Positions 23,061-34,416 of a stretch of DNA of 64,000 bases are shown in pieces. The DNA comes from Megalobrama amblycephala (Eukaryota > Chordata > Actinopteri > Cypriniformes > Xenocyprididae). The translations under genes were made by a program, and so were the position numbers. How positions within the stretch are numbered: position 1 is the first letter of the stretch; each line of letters opens with the position of its first letter. The notes beneath the pieces are model-generated. The model had not been told where the DNA came from, did not search any database, and saw only the letters and a list, made by a program, of their open reading frames with translations. The stretch spans positions 54,274,457-54,338,456 of the forward strand of contig NC_063045.1 of assembly GCF_018812025.1 (NCBI RefSeq), in the 5' to 3' direction.

Positions 23061-23759
23061 TGATCTAACACTTAGCCACTATGTTATGACTGTGTTTTAA
23101 AAACTAATTTGATCAACTATAAATTAGTGAAGAGGTAATCAGTCTTACTTTTCTGATTCAAATGAGATTGATCTACCTTTTTATGTAACTAAATTTAAAA
23201 AGTTAGGACCAGTCATGAAGAAGATATTTAGATGACTATCTGTTAAGACTAGTCTAAGCAGTTTATGACACACACACACACACACACATGTATTTGTTAT
23301 ATTCAAGGACATTAATCTTAAATTATGAATGCCACATATGCTGGTGCGATGAACAGCCGATAAAAACATGCAGGAGTCGGATGATTCATGCATTCATTTT
23401 TTAAAAGTCATGTAATCACTTCTAAGTTGAGACATCTGCAATCTCTAGTTTTCCAACCCAGTGGACTCTACATTTCCTCTCTGTCCGTAATAGACAAATC
23501 ACTCAAAGCTACCCAAATATGGTGAGAAATCTCATTTAAAACCCTTCAGCCTGGAATTTCAAAGCCAGATCTGCCAACCCCAAACTGCTGCAGTGTCCTG
23601 ATGACATATGAATTTAATCACATGACAAATCAGAAACACAAGGAAAGACAAGAATATCTTACCCTCCACCACCTCCAACCCCTGAGGAAAAGTTGCCAAG
23701 ATGAATTCATTTACCTGTTGTATTGCCTTTCATAGACGTGTCCTAAAGTATTCTGTCTC
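23061..23759. other. No gene seen; CA microsatellite
   Basis: A (CA)n run of ten repeats lies at 23269-23288. The rest is unique A+T-rich DNA. Confidence 0.5.
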
Positions 23760-24541
23760 TTAAAGGGATAGTTCACCCAAAAACAAAAATTTGATGTTTA
23801 TCTGCTTACCCCCAGGGCATCCAAGATGTAGGTGACTTTGTTTCTTCAGTAGAACACAAATGATGATTTTTAACTCCAACCGTTGCGGTCTGACAGTCGT
23901 ATAATGCGTGTCAGTGGGAACTTCGTCTATAAGAGTAAAAAAAACATGCACAGACAAATCCAAATTAAATCCTGCGGCTCGTGACGACACATTGATGTCC
24001 TAAGACACGAAACAATCGGTTTGTGCGAGAAACAGAACAGTATTTATAACATTTTTTACCTCTAAAACACCACTATGTCCAACTGCCCTGCAATTCCAGT
24101 TAGTGAGGTCTGAACGCGCTCTGACAACGGAAGTGATGTCTCGCACTCATTGAAGCAAAGCGCGAGACATCACTTCGGTCATCAGAACGTGTTTTCTGAC
24201 CTCACCAACCGGATGTGGAGGGCAGTTGGACATAGTGGTGTTTTAGAGGTAAACAATTATATAAATACAGTTCGGTTTCTAGCACAAACGATCGTTTTGT
24301 GTCTTCAGTGTGTCATCATGAGCCGCAGGGTTTAATTTGGATTTGTCTGTGCATGTTTTTTTTTACTCTTATAGACGAAGTTCCCACTGACACGCATTAT
24401 ACGGCTGACAGACAGCAATGGTTGGAGTTAAAAATCATAATTTGTGTTCTACTGAAGAAACAAAGTCACCTACATCTTGGGTGCCCTGGGGGTAAGCAGA
24501 TAAACATCAAATTTTCATTTTTGGGTGAACTATCCCTTTAA
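23760..24541. mobile_element. Palindromic TTAA MITE, 'gggatagttcaccc' subfamily
   Basis: The ends TTAAAGGGATAGTTCACCC and GGGTGAACTATCCCTTTAA flank long inverted arms: 'caagatgtaggtgactttgtttc' class sequence near 23822 is mirrored near 24460, and 'gacgaagttcccactga' near 24374 mirrors 23918-23934. The 76- and 80-codon frames at the two ends encode the same peptide because the arms are copies of each other. They are not genes. TTAA is present at both edges. Confidence 0.92.
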
Positions 24542-25030
24542 GTGAAGAAAAAAGGATGCACATTCATTGCTACATAGGAAAAAAAAATCTACTTTACTCT
24601 CAGAAACAAATGTTTAAAAATTGCATTTAACTGGGGTAGTGCACTTATAAAACTTTGTACATTACCCCAAAAAGGTACATATTAGTACACTTAGGCAGAG
24701 TTAATATGAATTTCTCTCTTTAATTTGCAGTTCGTCTTTTCAATGTAGTTAAGTTTTCATCATTGTTAGTTTAGTTTTTTTCCCCAGAGTTTTCTAGTTT
24801 TAGTTTATTTTAGGTTGCTACAGTGCACTAAAAACTGTTAAATTTCTCATCGCAGTCTAGTGTCATTTACTGTATATCTTGTGTCATTTTCATGTTTAAT
24901 GCAGACAGGTTGTTTTATATGTATTATATACATGTATATATTTATATGCATGTATTAAAATCTAAAATCTAAAATTAATTAATTAACTTTTAATTATTTT
25001 TTTTCTGCAATAATGTTAGATAAATTGGTT
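24542..25030. other. No gene seen; A+T-rich DNA
   Basis: No repeat or coding signal beyond simple A/T-rich runs; tatata-rich stretch at 24917-24960. Confidence 0.5.
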
Positions 25031-25034
25031 AACT

Positions 25035-25180
25035 TTATTTTTCGCAATTGCAAGTTTATATCCTGCAATTGTGAGTTTATTTCCTGTAATTTGCAATTCT
25101 GACATAACTCGCAATTGCAAGTTTATATCTCACAATTTTGTGAAAAGAAATCAGAGTTGCGTGATGTAAGCTTGCAATTT
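25035..25180. repeat. Degenerate minisatellite, 'gcaattgcaagtttatatc' motif
   Basis: About five imperfect tandem copies of a unit of 20-30 bp built on gcaattgcaagtttatat. The same kind of unit recurs in another array at about 45005-45125, so this is a dispersed minisatellite family rather than a locus-specific one. Confidence 0.7.
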
Positions 25181-26600
25181 TATTTTTATTGAGAATAAAT
25201 GTTAGAATTCTGAGATCAAAAGTCACAATTACCTTTTTTATTTTTTATTCAGTGGCGGAAGCAAGCTTTCTTTTGTGGAGTTTTTTTCTTTTTAAAGAAT
25301 ATATGCAATGCTCCCTTAGAATTTGTCCAGAACAAAGTATCTTAGATCTCAGCATGTTGCACGCCTGTAATGTCTTAAAATGCTGTCTAGGTAGGAAGGT
25401 TAAGTTTTGGAACAAAGCTTGTATATTATTCAGACTTTTTCACATTGTTTTTTTTTTTCAGGCTGAGAGAGGAAAGATGATTTAACAGGCAGGAACAGTT
25501 CAGCCGTCCACAGAGATGAGCAGTCATGTCAGTGAAGCTTGTCAAGCTGTCAAAGAAGAGCAATAGCTGCATCAAGCTATCTAAGAATTAATCTCAACAC
25601 CAATCAAAATTGTAAAGATTTGGGGTTGGAGAGCTGGTCTAAGCCTCTTAGAGGAGCGCCCATCATTTTGATATCAGGTTAAGATGTTGGAGTCTTTGGT
25701 TATGCCAATCATGTGTTCAAAAACTTGAGATCAGACACATATGACATTGCAATAATGGTGCCAAAATCGAATTCTAGCACTCCAGAGTCACAATTTCTTC
25801 ATCCGTCAGCCCTCGCCGGCGTGCCGGCTTTATCTCTAGAAGAAGACATCACACAGAGCTGTGAGTAAACCCACACACACTTAAATTTATCAGATGACAT
25901 GGCTTTCCTTCCATCAAATAATCTTCAGCGAAGATAATAAAGAGATTAAACACTTCTACTTCTGGACGGGTTTCTCCGTGGAGCAGATCCGAAACTGTTA
26001 CGGATGGTGGAGCTCATTCATCAGCTAGTTATTTAGAAAGAGGGGGAAATGGATTCTGCACTTTGACTATGACTAATACAACATTCAGTTAAATGTATAA
26101 GAAGCCAGTGAGCCGTGAAGAAGCAGGAGAGGCTTAAGACTGAGCCGAATAATACACACTCATTCTCAAAGAGATAGGAGGGTAAAATACCATGATTAAC
26201 GATTTGTTTCTGTACGATGTGGGTATGTTGATCATCACTTGGCTGCTGGAGCAGAGAAATACTATAAACCCAGCAATGAAGATGTTCATGTGGGTCAGAT
26301 AGAGTCGTTGGTAAAACCACACGGAACCTGCGGCTACAGGAAGTAGTATTAAATATCTGTGTTTTACTGTATTTATGCATCATTTTTGTACAATTATCTG
26401 TAAGAAACATGATTTCCATGCATTTAGAAAAGAGCAAAAGCTTTTTTTGAGAAAATGATGGATACATTTCAGCAATCTCAATTGCATTGCTTCTTGCACG
26501 TTTTGTCCAGTGAGTAGTGTTAAAAGTGTGTTCAGTTTGATCAAAAACAGATGAACGTAATTCTGGAGTAGTTTTATTATGTTGGTTGTTGTACATAATG
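25181..26600. other. Unique DNA; possible regulatory block 25.75-26.0 kb
   Basis: About 25790-26010 is complex, repeat-free sequence (cgtcagccctcgccggcgtgc, ctacttctggacgggtttctc) and could be conserved. A 187-codon minus-strand frame (26033-26596) and a nested one show no domain, signal peptide or splice context. In a 64-kb six-frame search a frame this long in A+T-rich DNA is unusual but not decisive, so no gene is called. Confidence 0.35.
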
Positions 26601-26654
26601 CGGATTTTATTTGGAAATAAAATGTCCTGTGAGAGGTGCTAAAAGGTTAATGCT

Positions 26655-27175
26655 CTATAGAGTGGTGCAGTGATGATGTACCCAGAAGTTGGCATCACCC
26701 AATCGGATTTTTCCATTGGATTTTGGATTATGGCAGAAAATAAGGTCTGTAACAAGTCTTTTGATTCTTACAAGTTTTGTTCATCATGATAATTTTCACA
26801 AATGAACACAACTCTGATCAATTTTAAAGCGTAAAATACACCAATGTATCATCATCTTTAGTGATGGTGACGCTTATAGCCTGGTTGAAGCCATGCAACT
26901 GTGGTTCGTTTATAGCCTATGTTTAGCTTTTGACTTCTGCCGATACACAGTTTTCAACTAAAAATGTAAAACATTTTATGCGTTTTGGTTGTTTATTTAC
27001 TTGACAATTGCGTTTTTACGATATCGCCAACTACTGGCCTGGAATGAATAATACAGCATTTTTAGTCATCACAAGGTCATTTTACTGATGTATTTTATGA
27101 TAGAAGACCTTATTTCAAGCATTTAACCAAAAACCCATTCAAAAAACCCATTGACTTCAGGGCGATGGAACTAAA
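26655..27175. repeat. Dispersed repeat, copy 1 of 3 in this window
   Basis: The blocks 'agaagttggcatcacccaatc', 'gatttttccattggattttgg', 'gccatgcaactgtggttc' and 'ctactggcctggaatgaata' recur at 29857-30160 (same orientation) and 38830-39150 (partly inverted). The family has internal inverted structure, because the ttggattttgg block faces opposite ways relative to the catgcaactg block in different copies. No coding content. Confidence 0.75.
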
Positions 27176-27289
27176 GTGCTAAAATGCTAACTCGTTTAGG
27201 TTTTGGCCTACAAAAATATGTCATCCCTGCACCACATACACTTAACCCTACCCTAAACACATTTGCTGAAAGTCTTTGAGCTATTAAAT

Positions 27290-27365
27290 TGTGACTTGTG
27301 CTTCACAGGATTCATACCAGCGTTCAGCATTGTAAGTGCAACGCTGTACCAGGTGAGCTACTGAG
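27290..27365 (-). mobile_element. tRNA-like SINE head fragment
   Basis: On the minus strand the sequence runs gtagctcacctggtacagc (A-box-like) ... cgctggtatgaatcctg (B-box-like), with spacing like a tRNA. Mismatches in the B box and the absence of paired acceptor ends argue against a working tRNA gene. A short tRNA-derived SINE remnant is the best reading. Confidence 0.5.
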
Positions 27366-28172
27366 CAAAGTTATAATATCAGAAAAGCCATACAAATAGA
27401 GCTGGTTAAAAATTTGGGCTGGTAATCAAATATGTATTAGTTTATAAATCATGCACTACGGTAAGTGTTTTGAGGTCATAAAGTATTGAGCAAGGAACTG
27501 TGCAAAAATAAGTCTTTATTGATCGATGATCCATATCATAATTTGTATGAAAAGGAAAAGAGTTTGTTTGTTTTTTACTGGTACTAGTGCTCATTTCAGC
27601 TGGAAATGTATGGTATATGGTTTTGGAGTTCTGCAATAATGTAGGTAGAGGCACGTTTTTCCAATAAACTTAGGTTGAATGACTAGAACACTCAGCCCCA
27701 TCTAACACATTTTGCCATGTTCAAATGTATTCTGTAGATTTTCCCCCCATCAAAATCAGAGCAGAGAATGCTTAAAAAAAAAAAAAAAAACCTGCTGATT
27801 TGGTCAGGCTCTGGTTATGCATCTCAAAAAACAAAACAAAAGTATAGTAAGTTAGGTACAAAAGCTCAAAGTCAGAAACATGCCAAATATGTTAGTTGTT
27901 TTGAAATGGCTATGTAGCAATTTGTGATAATAACATTAAACATTTGTATTAGCTTTCCAGTCATGCACATCATGTGAGATATAATCAGGTTTGATCTCTG
28001 AAAACGAGCTGTGCTTTGACAAACAATGCTTTTATAATGATAAACTGCACAATATTTTACACGTTCTTGTTACTTTAGTACACTGGGTAACAGGTAAAAT
28101 GTTATTTTTATAAAAATCCCACATATTTCTCTGAGTGGCTAAATATGGTTGAATGCTATACAGGATGAGTAC
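27366..28172. other. No gene seen
   Basis: Unique A+T-rich DNA with one poly-A tract (27775-27791). No supported feature. Confidence 0.5.
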
Positions 28173-28690
28173 TTAAAGGTGCTACAGAGGATGTTTTCGA
28201 CGACTGAGAAATCAAAGACTGTTAGTGAGTTTTTGAAATGAGCGCATGCGTAAAAACAACCCCCCTCCTTCACAGCTCATTTCGAGGGAACGCCTCCCAA
28301 AACTCGTGCACGAGTATTGGAACACGAGTGTTTACCACCGGCATTCGCTGTGTCGTGTTAGTGGATTCATTATGTCGGACTCACCGCAAGTAACTCATAA
28401 TCTGCAGTTGTTACTCCTGACAAAAACATTGCATGCGCCGCCTGTGGAAAGTTACTGGAGCGTGCACGTCTCTCACAAGGAACGTCATGGCAGTGATTGA
28501 CAAGCCAGAGGGCCAATCGTTTACGCGTTCTGGCTGATGTTTTTAAGGCCCTACCTCGTGCACAGATTATGTATATTAATATTATTCCTTTCAGTGCACC
28601 TAATAAATAGTCCTTTATCAGTTAGTAAAGACAGTTTCAAGTAATATTGCAAAAATGTATAAAACAAAACATCCTCTGTAGCACCTTTAA
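28173..28690. mobile_element. TTAA MITE, 'aggtgctacagaggatgt' family
   Basis: TTAAAGGTGCTACAGAGGAT at the left and ATCCTCTGTAGCACCTTTAA at the right are a perfect 20-bp inverted pair. The interior is GC-richer (cgcatgcgtaaaaacaaccc) and contains an 84-codon frame (28246-28500) with no recognisable domain, interpreted as element-internal. TTAA is present at both edges. Confidence 0.92.
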
Positions 28691-29580
28691 TAATACAAAA
28701 TCATACAAAAAATGAGATGGTCGCAGTGTATCACATGAAGCTTATAGCCGTTAAATATATTATATGGGTCAGAAAAAAACAAATCAACAGCTGTTTATTC
28801 ATACTGAACTCTGATTACTTGGATTTTCAATTTGATCCTCCATTTGATTTCCTTTCATGCTGGTAATTGGTGATGTGTTTTTTAATAAACATGTAAGCAA
28901 CAGAAGGTAAGTGCTGCATGATGGGTCTTTCAAAGGAAATGTTTTGTGAACACTTCTAAACCTCTGTGTTTTTATCCTTACACTCTTCATTATGCTTTAA
29001 TAATGATCAGTGGGATTGAAATGCTCCGTTTGTCAGCGAGGACGTCTCAAGGTTGAAACACTGACTGTGATCAGCCGGTATTGGCTTGATATGTAGAAAT
29101 AATCTCAATTAAACTCTGCGTGAGCTGGGACATGCAGGAACATATGCAATGTTCGCTCTGGGTTTTTACACACAGCAAACATCCCAACCATTTACAGTCA
29201 ACAGGAAATGATATTCGCAACCCATTTTTATGATAGTCTAGGGTAGGATTGATTTTTATCCATAAGGAGTTGGATTGTACAAAGTGAGGATTCTATATGG
29301 GATGGGAGTTTGCAGTCCTGAAACACCGCCAGCAAGGGTTTGCTTTTTTTTAGGTTAGCATGGCACCGTTAACCTGTGCAGGAACATGTAACTACACCAT
29401 CTGGCAGCAAAAAGCATGTTCCTCTATTGACTGCAGTTCTGACAAAAGTAACATTTAAATCGCAAATATTTAATTTCAATTATTTTAGTGTTTTCTTTCT
29501 TTTTTTTCCCGAGGGCTCTAAAGTTGAAATTGATATTTGTTCTTGCCTGCAGTCCATGACGTCACAGCTCAGGGTGGTTG
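28691..29580. other. Unique DNA without a gene
   Basis: About 28980-29110 (tgctttaataatgatcagtggg ... gatcagccggtattggc) is complex and repeat-free and could be regulatory. No coding signal. Confidence 0.4.
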
Positions 29581-29589
29581 CTAAAGTAG

Positions 29590-29760
29590 GGTTTAATGGG
29601 GCTTTCACACTTCGCACGTTTGCTACGGTCCAAATCTGAGCACGTTTGTTCCAGGCAAACGTTGGTCTGGTTTCACACTCACTTGATTCTATCAAACCCC
29701 GGTGCATTTGCGTTCATCTTATGTCATCACAAACGATGGAAACGAATGATAGAAAACAGG
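29590..29760. repeat. Probable DNA-transposon terminus, 'ggggctttcacactt'
   Basis: The sequence 'aatggggctttcacacttcg' with 'ggtttcacactcacttgatt' shortly after resembles an abundant fish element whose end contains ggggctttcacactt. No second terminus is visible, so the extent is uncertain. Confidence 0.35.
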
Positions 29761-29856
29761 ATGTGTGTCAATATATTGTTATTTTTTAATTAATGAAAGT
29801 TAAAACAAAGTGAAAGTGACATGTGAAGGCCATACTTGGAAGCACACTTGGAGCAC

Positions 29857-30160
29857 AGATTTCAACTAAAAATGTAAAACATTTGATGCATTTTGGCCAT
29901 TTATTTACATGACAATGGCATTTTGGCGGCCTGAAAATGCAAACTTTTGAGAAAGGGTTTCAAAGTGCAAGTTTTTTTAAGACATCAACTACTGGCCTGG
30001 CATGCGTAATACAGCGTTTTTAGTCATCACAAGGGCGTTTACCGATGTATTTTATATCATAGAATGAAATGCGAATATATCTTGAGCTTCTGTTCACCAC
30101 AGACCTTATTTCAAACATTTAACCAAAAACCCATTGACTTCATGCTATACAATGCTAAAT
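29857..30160. repeat. Dispersed repeat, copy 2 of 3
   Basis: It shares with 26943-27175 the words 'caactaaaaatgtaaaacatt', 'ctactggcctgg', 'tttttagtcatcacaagg' and 'ccaaaaacccattgacttc' in the same order and orientation. The two copies are about 2.9 kb apart and differ by small indels, so they are old. Confidence 0.78.
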
Positions 30161-30218
30161 TCAACGTAAACACGGAAGCTCTGCACTGTGTTCACTACGT
30201 CAACTGCGTAGGAGACTG

Positions 30219-30520
30219 ACATAGAAGAGAAGAAACTGTTGAATAAAGCCGTTATTTTTGTTTTGTTTTTGCGCACAAAGAGTATTCTCGGCGCTTCATA
30301 ACATTAAGGTTGAATCACTGTAGTCACGTGGACTATTTTAACAATGTATTTAATGCTTTTCTGGACCTCAAAAGGTGCAATGACATTGCTGCCTATGTGT
30401 GGTTCAGAAACCCTCTTGGATTTCATTAAAAATATCTTAATTTGTGTCTTACGGGTTGGGACGACATGAGTGTGAGTAATTAATGACATAAATTTCATTT
30501 TTGGGTGAACTAAGTCTTTA
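30219..30520. mobile_element. Solo right arm of the 'gggttagttcaccc' MITE
   Basis: Only one arm is present: 'gttgaataaagccgttattttt' at the inner end through 'cataacattaaggttgaatc' to the outer end ttgggtgaactaagtcttta. The mirror arm and loop are absent, so half the palindrome has been lost, a frequent outcome for long hairpin-forming DNA. Confidence 0.82.
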
Positions 30521-31940
30521 ATAAATCATGTGCGATAAGAGCAAGAACAGGTATTCATGTTGACTGTAGACGACCTTACAAGAAAAAGAAGAAAATAGAA
30601 TCACCAGATAAAGTAGTCACTTTAAGACACTGTGGGTTGCATTTCAAGGTTTCTTGACCTTGTTGACCCATCAAATTGATGTCAGATCAGTCTAGAGGTG
30701 TTTTGAATCACTAAAGGATGGTCAAAGGTTAAGAATTACTTTGCTGGATAAAGTGCCAAGTTCGATCCAAACTTTGACTCATGTTGATTTGATACACCCC
30801 TGAAAGCATTACTTTCTGCATGTAAACGGTCTTATATTCCATTATCTATTGATTAGACAATTGGGCATTTTGTTGCAGATAACAGCTGTATTTTTAGGTA
30901 CTGTTGAAATGAATGGAAGTCATTTATGTTTGAGGTTAGATTTCATGTAGTAAAAATGATGCAAAGGGACAATGTGAAAAATCAATATTCACTGAGGGGA
31001 AAAAAACAAGCGGATGAGTTCAATTGAAGCATCTGAATGAATGTAATATATTGTGAGTGAGTGATCAATTTGCAAAAAGTCAGTTCGGTAACAGGACCTT
31101 GAAGTTGTGAAAGAAAGCATTTGGGTAATTTGCAAATAAAACCTCAAACTAAAATCTCCTCTGTCGACACACACCCACATACCTCTTCATAAAAGCCCTC
31201 AGGAGGCAGTCGGATGTGTCTGTTTGGGGGAGATAAAAACTCGTTCACAGGATCCCATGAGCTGGAAAGTTGGCGCGACACAATCTGGCAGTCACTCTAC
31301 TCTTATAACAAGCGCTGCCTCTAACTGAGAAAGAGAAAGAGACAGCAAAAGAGCTGCGGGAAGAGAGAATGAGAGATTCATTCATTAATAGAATATTCCA
31401 CTTTAACTAAGAGTTGTTACACATACAGTACAGTGAACTTTTTTTTCCAACATTTCAGGTTCAATTTTGTAGAATTAATGAGGGAAAGTATATTTTAGAT
31501 GCCTTGACCTTTTTGCAGTTTATTTAAATGGTCCTGCAGTGTGACATTTTCTGAAGTAAATATTCCATGAAGTCTTGAGTTTATTGCGCTCTGAATGCTT
31601 GTGTAACTTTTAGAACAATATATGTGAAATCTGGGAAATTCTGTCAAATCTTATGCTGTTCTCAAAAGAACTAAATTATAACTGTTTTTTTAATGGATAC
31701 ATGACATATTGGTTCTATTTTGGCTATTATAGTTCTATTTATCTCTTTTTTAATATCGGATATTTATTTATGCATCCTCATTTTCATTACTTTTTTTCAA
31801 TTTAGACTTACCTTTGCCATCATCTAACACTCACTTAATGTTAATCTTAAATGTAATTTTTAGCAAATCTCAAAATGAATACTCATTCATACTGTACATT
31901 ACAATGATGTGATGCCTCAAATCACTAGTAGCATTTAAAA
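30521..31940. other. No gene seen; unique DNA
   Basis: A+T-rich sequence. A patch at 31190-31370 (ggaggcagtcggatgtgtctg ... gagctgcgggaagagag) is of higher complexity. No splice-flanked frame. Confidence 0.45.
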
Positions 31941-32240
31941 GAGTTTTTAGTGTTTTATTTATTCATTTATTTATTTAGACAAAATAGTATATAATAAATA
32001 AAGTAGTGTAGAATCTTAAATAATCATGGGCTTATCGGTATTGGTCAGTGCATCCTCACTGTTTTTGCCAGGGAAAAAATGCATGAAAAGGGGAAAAATA
32101 TATGTGCCCTAATACGAAGTAATGTATGTAAATATTTATAACAAAATTCAAGAATGTTTTTTGAAATATAACATTTTTATGGAGTATATCATGTCACACC
32201 ACAGGACGCTGCTATGAATGATCACAAATATTTATTCATT

Positions 32241-32306
32241 TATTTATTTACTATTTTGTCTAAATAAATATTTATTCATTTATTTAGACAAAATAGTAAA
32301 TAAATA
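32241..32306. repeat. Perfect 29-bp inverted repeat, 8-nt loop
   Basis: The arms 32241-32269 and 32278-32306 are exact reverse complements (key core ctattttgtc / gacaaaatag). A third copy of one arm (ttatttagacaaaatagt) lies at 31970-31988. It sits at the junction between the two duplicated units, so the palindrome may have helped the duplication form. Confidence 0.85.
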
Positions 32307-32473
32307 GTAAATAGTATCGAATTTTATAATCACAATTATCAGCTTATCGGTATTGGCCAGAATTTAAATATCGGTGCATCCTCACTGTTTTTGGCAGGAC
32401 AAAATTGCATGAAAAGGGGAGAAACTATATGATAATGTAATGTAAGTGAATGTCTAATATTTAAAACAAAATT

Positions 32474-32865
32474 CAAGAATTTCTCCCCAGCTTCTGATGC
32501 TGTCTGTTTTTCAAGAGTGGCTTGACACAAGGAATGCGACAGCTGAAACCCATGTCTTGCATATGTCTGTGTGTAGTGGTTCTTGAAGCACTGACTCCAG
32601 CTGCAGTCCACTCTTTGTGAATCTCCCCCACATTTTTGAATGGATTTTGTTTCACAATCCTCTCCAGGGTGTGGTTATGCCTATTGCTTATACACTTTTT
32701 TCTACCACATCTTTTCCTTCCCTTCGCCTCTCTATTATTGTGCTTGGACACAGAGCTCTGTTAACAGCCAGCCTCTTTTGCAATGACCTTTTGTGTCTTG
32801 CCTTCCTTGTGCAAGGTGTCAATGGTCGTCTTTTGGACAACTGTCAAGTCAGCGGTCTTCCCCAT
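32474..32865 (-). pseudogene. Tc1-type transposase pseudogene, N-terminal part
   Basis: Reading the minus strand from ATG 32865, residues 1-34 (MGKTADLTVVQKTTIDTLHK ...) form the first helix-turn-helix of a Tc1-like DNA-binding domain. An in-frame TAA replaces codon 35 (32763-32761). The same frame then continues with SVSKHNNREAKGRKRCGRKK, the GRRR-type basic linker, and NPFKNVGEIHKEWTAAGVSA, the second helix-turn-helix. The frame leaves homology after residue about 125. The whole DDE catalytic domain is absent, so no enzyme could be made. Confidence 0.9.
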
Positions 32866-33182
32866 GATTGTGTAGCCTACAGAACTAGACTGAGAGACCA
32901 TTTAAAGGCCTTTGCAGGTGTTTTGAGTTAATTAGCTGATTAGAATGTGGCACCAGGTGTCTTCAATATTGAACCTTTTCACAATATTCTAATTTTCTGA
33001 GATACTGAATTTGGGATTTTCCTTAGTTGTCAGTTATAATCATCAAAATTAAAAGAAATAAACATTTGAAATATATCAGTCTGTGTGTAATGAATGAATA
33101 TAATATACAAGTTTTACTTTTTTAATGGAATTAGTGAAATAAATCAACTTTTTGATGATATTCTAATTATATGATCAGCACC
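32474..33182 (-). mobile_element. Tc1-type transposon, 5' half only
   Basis: The right-hand (5') terminus reads gatattctaattatatgatc agcacc followed by TA, the usual end and target of this fish Tc1 family. It is followed on the minus strand by an untranslated leader and the first third of a transposase gene. The other end is missing: the coding sequence breaks off near 32480-32490, inside the duplicated host repeat. Confidence 0.88.
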
Positions 33183-33300
33183 TAATATGATATGACACCT
33201 AATATGAAGTAATGTAAGTGAACAACTAATATTTATAACGAATTAGAATGTTTTAGAAATATGGGGTTTTGGATAGAATATATCATGTCACACTGCAGGA

Positions 33301-34416
33301 ATGATCTCATCTGCCTGATTGTGACTGATGATACTTCAAAAGCAACAGCAGATTTGACTCTTTTGGCATCTAATGGACTGTTTATGCAGACATATGCTGT
33401 ACATTTTCAGCCTGATAGATGACAGATGCAATATCAGACACTTTGGTCTGTGTTTAGCTTTTTATGTGATGATGAGGAGGATTAAATCTTAAGTCTACTA
33501 AATCTTTAAAACTCACCCTAACCCTCCATTTTCCTCTAAAACTTTTTAACATGTTAATGCATCTCAGTGTCTGCAGTGACAGGGAAATTCTCTGTTGTGC
33601 AGAGAGATTGTTTGCAGGTCAGACAGATTGTGCTCCGAGGAACAATCAATATCCTTTAAGCATCAGGAAGTAGGAAGAGGGTGTGGAAGTCCCTTGTGGG
33701 TAATCCACACGTAAAATACAAACACATACTTAACCAGCCTTTCCGCAATTAACAAATTGTGCGATTCATAAATGTTTTATGGCACGAGCTTGTCTTTGAA
33801 GCATTCTGATGTCTCTGGGATCTAAACAAACGTCAGTGATCAAATCAGCCATTTGTGAATTGTGCGGCTTTAATTATTGTACGCTGAAAGAAACACTAGA
33901 TGAAACTTTGTGCTTTGAATATGAAATCCTAATCACAGCAAATGACATATACACACACTCTTTTCTTAAATCATAGCTGTATTTATGCCCAGGGCTTGGG
34001 CAAAGTTGTGAGCATGATTCATTACCAATTATGATTTTATTATAAAAATAAGAAGCAGTATGTGCACGAGAAAGAGGGATGTGTTTTTTCTGGGGCTAGT
34101 TTTGCCAGTCTTTTGAGATTTTATGTATGCATTGTATTCTATTCAAACTGATGTGAGAGCTAAAGCCCGGGCAAAACTAATAAAAATAAATGCCTGGGCA
34201 AAACTAATAAAAAATTCAAACGGTGGAACTGCACGGCTCATAAATTTACTCATAAACTCCAGATACCGCGTCAGTTCATTTGTTTCCTTATTTGATTCAT
34301 CTCTAGCACAGTCCATTTCATGGATTGCCGCACGTCTTCCTCTGAAAACCATGTTTCTTTCTGTCCACTGTGCAGTGATGCAGTTTGCACACAATGTGAT
34401 TTAGCCAAATAGGATA
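33301..34416. other. No gene seen; unique DNA
   Basis: About 33590-33920 is complex, repeat-free sequence (gattgtttgcaggtcagacag, gcatcaggaagtaggaag) without coding signal. Overlapping frames of 83-93 codons on opposite strands at 34123-34404 share no domain features. Confidence 0.4.

Larger units (their letters stand above)
31965..33300. repeat. Local duplication, unit about 318 bp, broken by a Tc1 element
   Basis: The 'cttatcggtattgg ... gcatcctcactgttttt' segment occurs at about 32030 and again at 32342. The following 'gcatgaaaagggg ... acaaaattcaagaat' also occurs in both. A third partial copy of its 3' part (aagtaatgtaagtgaa ... tatatcatgtcacac) lies at 33204-33290, after the Tc1 insertion. 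This is a local tandem duplication that was invaded by a transposon. Confidence 0.78.

Noticed and set aside
23760..24541. Two similar frames of 76 and 80 codons sharing a VFFTLIDEVPTDTHY-type peptide
   Set aside because: The similarity exists because they lie in the two inverted arms of one palindromic MITE; not a gene pair.
25035..25180. CRISPR-like array
   Set aside because: Unit spacing is irregular, units themselves vary, and there are no conserved repeats separated by unique spacers. The genome is eukaryotic. A minisatellite explains it.
26033..26596. 187-codon minus-strand frame
   Set aside because: No domain, signal peptide, coiled coil or splice context. Composition follows the local A+T-rich DNA. 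Most likely a chance frame.
27290..27365. tRNA gene on the minus strand
   Set aside because: The A box is fair but the B box has mismatches and the acceptor ends do not pair. Better explained as a SINE head.
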